From NCBI RefSeq assembly GCF_040802235.1, contig NC_133161.1, positions 146,497,121 to 146,561,120 of the forward strand: a DNA stretch of 64,000 bases, given 5' to 3'. The position numbers and the translations under genes are program-made. This stretch comes from Manis javanica. Lineage: Eukaryota > Chordata > Mammalia > Pholidota > Manidae. Numbering within the stretch: position 1 is the stretch's first letter; every line of letters starts with the position of its first letter. Below, piece by piece: positions 32,201 to 44,200 of the stretch. Under the pieces are notes generated by a model. It worked only from the letters and a program-made list of their open reading frames with translations, had not been told where the DNA came from and did no database searches.

Positions 32201-35200
32201 TGATCCCAGTCATCCGGGCTCTGTGTGGTAGGTGGAAGTGTGCTGGGTTTTTACTCCCTCTTTTCCTTCCTTCATAAACAAGGATCTTGAATCTTGATAG
32301 GTGGTTAAGTCCACTTTACCCTTGTTCCTTTTTCACACATCCTTTATCCAGGATTTGTTTTTTCGGTATTATACTTTGTGTCTTTAGGTTAATTATCCTA
32401 CAGTTCTGATCAGAAAAATGCATGACAGTTTTCTATATAACACTTACTGATCACCATTGCCTCAGTTAATTTTCAGTACATGACTGTTACGTTTTTGGAA
32501 TGAAAACTTTATTATCGATATTCTTTTATCTGAATCCTATTCACTCTTATCCATTTTTTTCTGCCTTATCCCATAGTTGCTTTTCCGGTCTTTTCCATAA
32601 TCCTTTTTTCTTAGAGAATCATCTTGTCTCCATATTTATAGGTCGAGGAAGTGATACACACACACATAGGCAGATAGTTCTTTTTCTTTGTCTCTCTTTC
32701 AGTGCCTCATCCCCAGTTGTTACTGGAAATACTCTCACTGATTGCTGACCCTTGCTTCCTTTTTATGAATATCATGGAATTTATTAATCTCATGGATTAT
32801 ATTTACTGTCAGGTCACTCACAGATATCAGTACTTTTCTAGTCAGCCTATTTCCTAAAGTGAAGGACTTGACTTGGTTAAATTCATTCATTTAACAAGAA
32901 TTCACTGGATTCTGCCCAGCTTTTATTTGTATTTGGGCCATGGAGCTCAATGACAAGAAATGGAGGGAGAGGAGAAGCTGAATTTTGAAAATGTCCTAAG
33001 TTGCTATAAACATTTCATTCTGTTATGCCTTTGAAAATTCAAAGTCTTAAACTCTTTCCCCAACTACATATTTTTAAGGATTCCACATGGACTCTGGTGT
33101 CAAATAGATCTGGGATTTGGATGTTCACTCCACCACCTATTAGCAGTGTGACTTTGACAAATTACTTAAGCTGAGCGTCAATTTCTTCATCTGTAAAATG
33201 AGGATAAGAATATCCGCTCTTAGGCTTTTTGTGAGAACTGCTGTGCCACATCTTTGGCAGGTAGCAGGTGAGCAGTAAATGCTGACCCTTCTTTATTTCT
33301 GGTGATCACCCCGTAAGGGCACAGTGACGTGGACTGAATAGTTAGCATTTCATTTTGAAACCTGGGCACAGGTTTAGTCAGTTTGCCTTTTGAAAGGAGA
33401 GTGAGTACAAACTATAAATTACCCAGGCTAGATGTCAGGAGGACGCTCTGACTGGGGCCTCTGCACAAAGAAGGTTTTGGGGAAAGCATTGGATTGGAAG
33501 TTAGAAGATTTGCCCTGCTCACCCTAGAAGGTATAATATGGAGAATGTATTTAAAATGCTTTTGCAAATTTATGACTTGTTGGGCTAATACAAGAGATTA
33601 TTCTTAAGATACTCTCAAGTGCTGGCTTACTGACCCTACGCAAGAGAACCGCGCAGTCCTTGTGGGCTGCCTAAGTAGCTCTGAGATGTATGCTGCTGGG
33701 GCATCTTTTGAAACTTTGGTATTGGGCATGAACAGAGTATTTGTGGGAACCTGACTCTTTGCTCTTTGTGTTTAGGTCACGGTGAAGATCTGTCCTCACC
33801 CAGACATTTACGTCATGACACCCCAGATTTTTCTCCCCCAAGGAGGGCCCGTCACGACACCCCGGATCCATCTCCCCCGAGGAGGGCCCGTCACGACACC
33901 CCAGATTCTTCTCCCCCGAGGAGGGCCCGTCACGACACCCCAGATCCATCTCCCCCGAGGAGGGCCCGTCACGACACGCCGGATCCATCTCCCCCAAGGA
34001 GGGCCCGTCACGACACCCCGGATCCATCTCCCCCGAGGAGGGCCCGTCACGACACCCCAGATTCTTCTCCCCCGAGGAGGGCCCGTCACGACACCCCAGA
34101 TCCATCTCCCCCGAGGAGGGCCCGTCACGACACGCCGGATCCATCTCCCCCAAGGAGGGCCCGTCACGACACCCCAGATCCATCTCCCCCGAGGAGGGCC
34201 CGTCACGACACCCCAGACTCTTCTCCCCCGAGGAGGGCCCGTCATGACACCCCGGATCCATCTCCCCCGAGGAGGGCCCGTCACGACACCCCGGATCCAT
34301 CTCCCCCGAGGAGGGCTCGTCATGACGCCCCAGATTCTTCTCGCCCGAGGAGGGCCCGTCACGACACCCTGGATCCATCTCCCCCGAGGAGGGCCCGTCA
34401 CGACACCCCGGATCCATCTCCCCCGAGGAGGGCTCGTCATGACGCCCCAGATTCTTCTCGCCCGAGGAGGGCCCGTCACGACACCCCGGATCCATCTCCC
34501 CCGAGGAGGGCCCGTCACGACACCCCGGATCCTTCGCTCCTCCGGAAGCCTCATCGTCATCCTTCAGGTATATCTCCGAGGAGGGCCCATCATGACACGC
34601 CAGATCTATGTCCTCCTAGGGGGGCCCATCACAGTTCCTCGGATCTCTCTCCCTCAGGAAGGGCCCGCAACAGCCCCCCTGACCCAGCTCAACCTAGAAG
34701 GACTCTTGGCCCCTCGGACGCATCGCAGCTCCGGAGAGCCTGTCGTGACTCTTCCAGTTTGGCTCCTGAAGAACCTCATTCGCTGCCCAGAAACAAGAGC
34801 AGCAAAGCCCCAGGAAGGGCCTCTAGCAGAGCCTGTGCACATTGGCAGGGGCCAGGGCGCTCTCCTCCGTCCCTGTCCAAGAACAGCAAACGTGACTACG
34901 ACTTGGGTCTCTCTCCTCCACGGAAAACACAAGCCAAGTCCCATTTTGGAAGTAAGCAGCCTGATTCTAAAGGTGAGCATTTGATTGTCCACAGGGCGGA
35001 CTTATTCCCCAGGTGCTTTCTTTGCTTTGTTGGGTTTTTGTGATTTTTAGAAATGAGGAAATGAGAATGCAATTTCTTTGAAGAAGTTTTAAAACTTGTA
35101 GGGAAATGGTAAGAGATTGGGCTGAGGAGAGTTAAGAATTTACAGTGGCAGGGAGGAAGTTTTTATATATCCTTTTGTTTATTCTCCCTACCCCAAATAA

Positions 35201-38200
35201 AAATACTCCATGTTGCTGGCAGAAGCTTCAGAATGTATAGAAATGTATAGAGAAGCAGAAAAAGGGTCATACAAAACTCTGTCATTCAGAGGCAATCACT
35301 GTTAATGTTGTAGTCAGTGTTCTTTTTGTAGTTTTTTTTTCTATTCATTTTTCATGTGCTTGAGCTCTGCCTATGCAGTATATATATATACTGCATGTCT
35401 ACTCTTCCCTGTTTTTTTCACTTAACATTATCTTTCCCAAGTCATAAAAATATCTCTTTGTTGATATAATTTTTACTGGTGTGCCAGTACATAAATTCAC
35501 TTAAACATTTCCTTTATATTACAAATTTTAGGTTATTTCTGTATTTTTGCTTTTGTAATTCTATAATGAACATCCTTGTACATAAGCTGCTGACCCATTC
35601 TAAATTATTTCTTTATCTACTTTTAGGTAGCTTTCTTGTAAATTTAAGAACTTCTGGATGTGTTTTCTTAGAAATTACATAGAAATTGATTTACTAGGAT
35701 AGAGAAGTGTGTGTTTTAAAGACTTGATAGATACTGTGGGCTTCTTCTTTGGAAGGTGGTCTGTGATGCTTATGTCTTGAACTCAGGCCTGTTGAAGCTG
35801 AAATTTGCTCCATCTTTTGTCCCTAGGTATTGGTTCAATTTTTAAATTTAAATACATTGTTGTCCTGTAGTCCTATAGTTTTGGTAGTTTTAATTTTCAC
35901 CACACCACTGAGATCTGAGTGCATGTTGTTTTGCACATTCTGTGTGTGGATAAATATGACCTAGATGAGTATGTTGAGATCTCACATACTAGTCACAGTC
36001 AGTGGTAACTTGGGAGTAGGACCCCACATCCTGTGTGTTAGTTTTAAAAGTTGTCTCTGACTTCGCTGTTCTCCCATGTCATCCATACTTGTATTTATTA
36101 GGTTAGTGATAGTTCTTCATAGGAGGACTAAATGAATGCTAAACATAGCCTGGTAAGGTCTTTTATTGGATTCTGCCAAGGGGATTAAAGACTTTATTCT
36201 TTAATTTCTAGGGTCTTCCCCCAGCCATAGGACATTTCATATAAGCTCTTCACCTAGGAGATGTCAGAGTCACACGATGGACTCTTCTTACCCCAGTGGC
36301 AGTTGGAAAGTGTCTGATTCAGATCTGTCACCTCCACGGAATAGACCTAGGCCCCAGACCTCTGATTCTGACCTCTCCCCACCAAGGAGGAAACAGAGGG
36401 CTGGATCGTCCGATTCTGATCTATCTCCACCTCGAAGGAATCAGCCTCCAGGAAAGAAGGTAGGACTTTCCCCATGTCATTCTCTTAGAGTGTCTTCTGT
36501 CTTTTAACTCTGTGCATGTCACAAGCCGGAGGAGGAGGAAGCAGCTCTTGGTAGCATAGTGAGCTGTTCAGAGGACCTCTAGAGCTCTTCCCTTCCTTCC
36601 GAGGGCAAGACTGCCTTTAGCCCAGCCCAGATGAACTTGCAAATACCAGGTTTCCTAAGCAGCTTCTGTCTTTATAGCCTCTCTGTTCTACAAATCTCAT
36701 TTTAATAGGTCCAGAAAAACTCTATATTTTCTTATGAATAAACTGAGAACTGTAGTTTACAGAGTGGAGTTAGGATTATAAATCTGTCAAACAGATGACA
36801 TGTTCGAATCCTACTTCTACTTACCATCTGTGAGATTTGAGCAAGATATGTAATATATTTAAGGCTCAGCTTATCTATAAACTGTGGATAATAGTAGTAG
36901 ATACTTCATAAGTTGTTGTGAAAAATAAGTTAGTGTCATTGTGTCATAAATAATACCAAACTAGTAGTCTCACTCCAGTGAGTGAGTTGGTTAAGAAACA
37001 GTGATACAGTCTGTGGTGTGCACGTTTTCCTCCACAAAGACTTCTCAGGTGAGTCTCCTCTGTAGCCCATGAGGTTCTGGCAGGGAAGGGTAGCCTGTCC
37101 CTAACACAGGAAGAAAGGTTCTTCTCTTTTGGAGGACAAAGTTCAGTTTGTGTTTCAACTGGATACTTTGACATTTTAGCATCTCTTCAGTCCCTGAATA
37201 ATATTAATCATGTTTAACGCATTGTTAAGGATATCAGGATATACAGTATACTCCATTTGTGGGTTGGTTTGTTAAATTGATACAGGTGGAGTTGAATAAA
37301 GTTTTGATTTGGTTGTATCTTGTCATCATCCTAAAATATATCTGCAGTTAAACGGTCTAAGATTTGCTTAAGTTTGTATTTTAAATGGAATACTTTTTAA
37401 GTGTGTGTCTTTACTATAGGGTTTAGAGCTTGATAGAGGTTTCTGATCAAGTGACCTGAGAATGGGTCTTCATGTGTGCAGTTTATATGCTGAAAAGTCA
37501 GAAATAAAGATGGTAGCCTTTCCTTTAATATCTTGTGGGCTTATGTTTCTGTTTATTCTTAGATGTGATAGTATTATCAGTTTTCCATGAAATTCATTTT
37601 ATTTCTTCTTTTCTATTTTGTGAACCCTGTGGTTGGTAATGAAAATATAAAGTTGGTTTGGGTATTGCTGACCATCACACAAAAATGCACTAAATGTGTG
37701 TACCCATGGAGCCTCCTGCTGCGATTGTCTCATTAATGTTGGATGCCCCCTTTTCCATTGCACAGGCCGCACACATGTATTCTGGAGCTAAAACTGGCTT
37801 GGTGTTAACTGACATACAGCAAGAGCAGCAGGAACTCAAGAAACGGGACCAAGAAATAGCATTTGAAGGTAAAAATGTGGAAGTGCAGCGACCTGTCGAG
37901 ACTCATTTTTTAAAAAAAGTAGTTTATTGTAACTGAAATTTTAAACTTTTAATTGCTATCAAATGTCAGCTTCGTTTTATGCATTATTTTAACTTTTCAG
38001 TGGGTCCTCTTCCTTCCTGAAACATGTTAGATTTCAGGGTCATTGCCAATATGTACTTAGATATTGGCAGGAGCTCTTTGTAGTCTGGCTGCAGAAGTTC
38101 TTATCCAGCATCAGAATCCCAAGTGGTTGGTTTCAGTTGTTAGAATATTATTTCTGAAATTGACCGGTGTTTATCTTTAAAAGTATAATTTTCCTTTGCA

Positions 38201-41200
38201 GATGAATTCCAGTTTGCTGAAACCATATTTCGAGATAAGTCTGGTAGAAAGAGAAATTTGAAGCTGGAACGTTTAGAGCAAAGGAGAAAAGCAGAGAAAG
38301 ACTCGGAGAGAGATGAGCTGTATGCCCAGTGGGGTAAAGGGTAAGACAACCAATGAAACAAAACAAGACTGCAGTGACTGGAGGAAGTCATTTCTACTCT
38401 TCTGACCAGTTAGTTTATTAGTCTATCTTCAGAGCTGGAATGGGAAATTTCAGGGCACTCTGTCTCCTTCCTAAGAGCTGATATATTCCACACTCACAGT
38501 TGGCATTCTAGGAATTTTGTCCTTTGAAGTATTTGACCAAGGCTGCTGAAATCCATGTATTGTGCTAGAAAGAGGCACAGTCTGGCCCATCTCAGTGTGG
38601 GGGTGGAAATGTTAAACAGGATAGGCACAGCTCTCGGCTCTTCCTGCCAGGCTTGCGCAGAGCCGGCTGCAGCAGCAAAATGTGGAGGATGCGATCAAGG
38701 AAATGCAGAAGCCCCTGGCCCGCTACATTGATGATGAAGATCTGGACCGGATGCTGAGAGAGCAAGAAAGAGAGGGGGACCCTATGGCCGACTTTATCAA
38801 GAAGAACAAGGCCAAGGAGAATAAGAATAAGAAAGGTGAGCCTTCTGGGAATCATCAGAGATGGAGGTGACTTATGTGAAGAGAGAGAATCATTCGGATG
38901 ATGATACGTAGCTATAGGAAAAGAAGGCTTTCCTGTACAATTTTAGTTCCTTCTATCTGGGAATTTTGGTTCAAATTAATAGAGATCTCTATACATATTT
39001 TTCCCTCCGCCACCCAGCTCTGAATTGAATTATATAGGTCACTAACTTCTTTTCTCTCTCTCATTAGTGAGCCCTCGCTACAGTGGCCCAGCTCCACCTC
39101 CTAACAGATTCAATATTTGGCCCGGATATCGCTGGGATGGAGTGGACAGGTAAGCCTGAGTATTTCTTACATTTTGGTTTTTTCTTCCATCTGACCCTAA
39201 CCTCTCACTATTCTTAAATCATTCTACACTCTGCCTCGTTTCTTTGCTCTAATCATAAGGTTAATAATAAGAAGCAGATTCCTTCTTCTACAGTTGACCC
39301 TTGAACAACATGTGGATTAAGGGTGCTGAAATCCATATATAACTTCTGACTTTACAGAAGCTTAACTACTAATGGCCTAGTGTTGACCAGAAGCCTTATC
39401 AATAACATAAACAGTCAACATGTATTCTGTATATGTACTATATACTGTTTTCTTACAATAAAGTAAGCTAGAGAAAAAAATGTTTTTAAGAAAATTGTAA
39501 GAGAAAATACACCTCCAGTACTGTATGTATTGATACCATAAACTTCTGTTTTCTGTTTACTCACCTTATGTGTATGTAAGGACAGTCTACCCACTTCCAT
39601 ACAAATCTTACACACAGTGTTCCATCCAGTGAACACTCAGTGATGAGGGGGGTGACACAAAAGCATCCTGTACAGGTCTTGCTGTACAGTTAGATTTTTA
39701 CAGGAAGACACTCCTGCACATACATACTAGGCATGTTTATTAATTGTACAGCACGGTGATGATTCATTGTTCATTAAGTGGAAGTGAATCTCCGTAATGG
39801 TCCTCAGCCTCATGGTCTTCATTCTGAGCAGGCCGAGGAGGTGTAGGAGGCGGGGTGGGCTTGCCGTCTCAGGGGTGGTGGAGGTGGAGGAGTGGGAGGG
39901 GATAGAGGGGGAGGTGGGGGACGCGGGTACACGTGGTGTAACTGAGGAAATACGTCATAATTTCTGTTTGACTTCTTTGACTTCATTTCTCTAAAAGAGT
40001 TTCTCTCTGGCACCAGTCCTCCTTCCCCCTTGTGCTTTAGTTTCCGTGCCCGGACTGTAGAAGGAGCGTATTGTAAAGAGGTCAGAAGCAGTCTTGAATC
40101 ATTGGAACGCTTCTGCCAGATTGCATTTTGTCAGTTTGTGCTTTGGTCCTCTTTCTCCTATGTCTTCTTCCTCCTTGTCTGGCTCTGGTGCAGAAGCACT
40201 GGCCGCCATCAAGTCATCTTCTATTCATTCCTCTGGTGTGGACTATTAGCTGTTGGATTTTTCCAATGGCCATACCTTGAAACCCTTCACCCTCCTTCCA
40301 TTTTTGCCGTATCCATAATGCCTTACATGATTTCTTTGATTGGCTCTGTCGTAAATCCTTGAAGTCATGCACAACATCTGGAAACAGCAGGAAATTATTG
40401 TTTTGGGCTTGATGGCTTTCACAGCTTTTTCTCTCTAACAGTGATGGCCTCTTCAGTGGTGTGATCCTTCCAGACCTTCATGCTGTCTCTCTGCTGGGCT
40501 TCTCTTCCATGGCATTGACAATCCTTTTCATAGAGCACCGTGTGCAGTGGGCCTTAATGGTCCTTATGACCCCCGGATCTAGAGACTGAATTGGAGATGC
40601 CGTGTTTGGGGGAAGTAAACCACTTCAACGCCTTCGGTGTTGAACTCATAGGGTTCTGGGTGGCTGGAGGCATTGTCCAATAACAAAGGAACGTTAAAAG
40701 GCAGTCCCTTACTGGCAAGGAACTTCCTGACTTCAGGGAAAAACACTGATGGAACCAATCCGGGAAAAGGGTTCTCATCCAGGCCTTCTTATGGCATGAC
40801 CAAAAAACTGGCAGCTGATGTTTATCTTTTCCCTTCAAGGCTTGGGGGTCAGCAGCTGTGTACCTAAGGGCAGCCTGATCATAAGCCCAACTGCTTTTGC
40901 ACAAAACAAAAAGCATCTCGCTTCTTGCCTTAAATCCTGGTGCTCACTTCTCTTCCTTCCTTTTAAGTGGCATTTTCTCCCCCCAGAATAGGGCACTTGT
41001 GTCTATGTTAAAACTGTTTAAGCAGATATCCTTTCTCCTCAGTGATTTTCTTAATGGCATCTGGGAACTCATCTGCTGCCTCTTGCACAGCAGGAGTTAC
41101 TGCTTCTGTTATCTTGACATTTTTTAAGCCAAACCTCTTTCTAAAATTATTAAGCCATCCTTTTCTGGCATTAAATTCTCCAACTTTATACTATACAAGA

Positions 41201-44200
41201 AGATATGTCAAAGAAATAATCAATCTTCCCATGTTTTCTTCCGTCTGCTACTTCTATAGCTTTTCTTCTTCCTTCCTAATTACAACTCCTAAATAGAATT
41301 CGTGCCCCATATCGAATTTACCGAGTATCACAATTCTTCCAAGTGGTAAAGATACCTCAAGACAAATGCTGGGCATAGAAGCCACAGGGCATAAATATGC
41401 AAAGAAGTAAAAAACTAACCTTTTCAAACAATAAGGCTTCTCTCTCACTTACCAACTTTACATCTCCCTGTATGGCCCCGGAAGATGACTGGTTAGGCAG
41501 AGACGGGTAAGATTCCTCAAGGGAGGAACAACCTAAGACAGGCACAGTCGCAGGGGGGGCCATCAGGTGAGAAATTGGGGATCAACAGAGGTGAGGCTTA
41601 GAACCTCTCCCCCCCTGTTCTGAGAGAAATCTGCTGCATCTGTGGATGTTTTATTGCCCTTGTCTAGCTTGAATTAACACTTAGTCTACAGGCACACACC
41701 TGATCATCTACATTTGCTCTCTTACAACACTAAACTATGTTTTCTACCTTTATCTTGCATCTACCTACCACTTCAGCATTTTATTAAAAATAATAATAAT
41801 AAAGAGAGAAATGTGGTATCCACATATAAATCAAGTATAAAAATCAAATGAATATTCATATTTGAACTGATTGTTTATAGTTCATAATGCATGATCAAAA
41901 CCGAAAGTTTCTGTGAAGACTGCCCTTGTACTGTTCACCATGTAACTTACTCACTATGTAAGAATTTGTTCTCCATAAAAATAAAAAAATAAATAAATTC
42001 TCCAACTTTAGAAACCTCACCTTCCTTTTACTTTAAGCTGTCATATAATGACTTTGCTTTTCCTGAATCGTTTTATAGTCTGTAGGTATGCCTTAAAGTA
42101 ATCCTGCATGCACATAAAAGCTGCATATTCAATATGACACAAAAAGGTATTTTGCAAAAAGTGCAAGGTTTTTGCACCTCTTAGCATAGCTGCAGCAATG
42201 ATTTCATGGATTTCCTTTTCTTTTTTCATAGTGGTCCTTATGCTCAATTCATTTACTGTGAAATAGTGGGCAGCTGCAGCTGCAGACCTCAGCACATGGT
42301 ACATCACAAGCAATTCAGCTTTTTCTTGTAATGCCACGACTTTCCTTTGCTCGGGAGCACATCCACCAACATGGTGGCCCTTCATGTGGGGTGTGTAAGG
42401 TCTGCGGTACTGCACTAAGCACTATGAAAAATACCTAAGAACCGTGAAAGATCACTTTCTACTTCCATGTGCAGTTTACTGGAGAGAGGAACTGCGTATG
42501 TGGAGGTGATTAGCATCACGTGGCATTCCAGGCAGATATTTGCAGCATTTGAGCTCACTGCAATGGCAACAGGAGGTGGCTATGAAATTATTCAGTAGTT
42601 CAGTAAATACTGCAGTTAATTTTATGCAGTTATGATTTAATACTGCATCTTTCTGTTTGCATTTCTCATGCCTGCAAATGGTGCCATGTATGGTCTGTAA
42701 GTTTTGATAAATTTGAACTTTTTATAGATTTATATATATTTTATGGTAGTAAATGATAAAGTAAACTAGTATGCATATGTATTTTACACATTCATGACAT
42801 ACCTATCTCTTTCTTAATTTTTAAAAAATTTCTAGGCTGTGTGGTTCATCTGCAATTTTTTCAAATTGTTGCGTATCTCCAAGAAATTTTCCAGTATATT
42901 TATTGAAAAAAGTCTGCATAAAAGAGGCAGTGCAGTTCAAACCTGTGTTGTTCAAGGGTCAGCTATATTTTTGAGATCCTCAATTCCTGTGCTTAAAACA
43001 CTCTTCTTTCTCCTTTTTTACTTTTCAAAGCTTTTTAAAGCTCTGAACAAACAGCTCAGATGATCCAGATAGGACACCCTTTGTCTTTGACAGTCACGTC
43101 TAATGTTTCCTCAGGTTTAGAGGGGTTGGTGATGGGTTGTAGTCTGGAGCTTTCTGTATGTAGTATCTTTAAAATGTAGCGCTTGAACCTTCTCTTCTTA
43201 CTTGTACTGTCTCACTGATCCCTACCACCTTATCTATTCACTTACCGGCATCTGGACCCACATACTCAAACTTTCTGTCTTTATTGTGGGTGAACTATAT
43301 GTACTCCTATCCAAAGTCAGGCCCTCTGCTCATATGTTGGATCCCATGCCCTCTTGCTCACTGCAGGGCATTGTTCTAGTATCTAGCACAGTGATTCTCA
43401 AACTTTTTGATCTCAAGACCCCTTTAACTTTTGTTTATGTGGGTTATATCTACTAATATTTACTGTGTTATTTATTAATGAATCAAAAATAATAAAGTCA
43501 TTAAGTTAACATAATTACCATATTCTTAAGGAAAAATAACTATTTTCCAAACAAAAAAAAATAGTGAAAAGTGTGGCATTGATTTACATTTTTGTGTCTG
43601 GCTTAATAGTAGACAACAGGATTCTGCAGTTACATCTATTTCAATATGTTTAATTGAAGTATAGGAAGAAAATTCAACCTTAAACATAGATAGTTAGAAA
43701 AGGAAAGTATTATACTTTTTGATATTACACAAAAACTCAGCAAGTTTTTTCAAGATTATTTATAATATGGTGTCTGAAAAAATATCAAAAAACTTTTCAT
43801 ACTGTTACATTAAAATCCACTTTTTTTTTCTGCTTTTGGTGGAACTTTTATCCATGCATGATTTTATAACTTCATGCACTGATCATTTGGAAAGTATTAG
43901 TTTGCTGAATTTTTCAGACCTTCCATGTGTTGACATACTTCATTACATGGCATCAAATTATCATGTATTTGTTAGCATTACCTCTGATCTCAACACAAAA
44001 ATTCTTGACTAGCAGCAAGCTAGAGAGTTCATGTTTTTCAAAATTCTAATTCTTGAGAGCTTGAATTTTATGATTGGCAGCAAATGTGAGTTGTTTTCCT
44101 TGAAGTTAAGCTCACTTTGTACAGTAGCGTTTTTGTAGATTCCGTCACGTTTTATACCTAGAAGACCATGTCTTCTGTGAATGCAGACAGCTTTACTTTT

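Noticed and set aside
33671-34495. 274-codon minus-strand repeat protein over BUD13 exon 4
   Set aside because: The 39-bp unit is stop-free in several frames. The spliced + strand BUD13 frame explains the region fully.
33811-34551. CRISPR-like regular repeat array
   Set aside because: The repeats are contiguous without spacers, keep a 13-codon frame and lie within a conserved mammalian exon.
40554-40916. Possible domesticated transposase gene in BUD13 intron 9
   Set aside because: The frame is broken into short pieces, carries a nested insertion and lacks a host-like promoter. It is a decayed Tigger.
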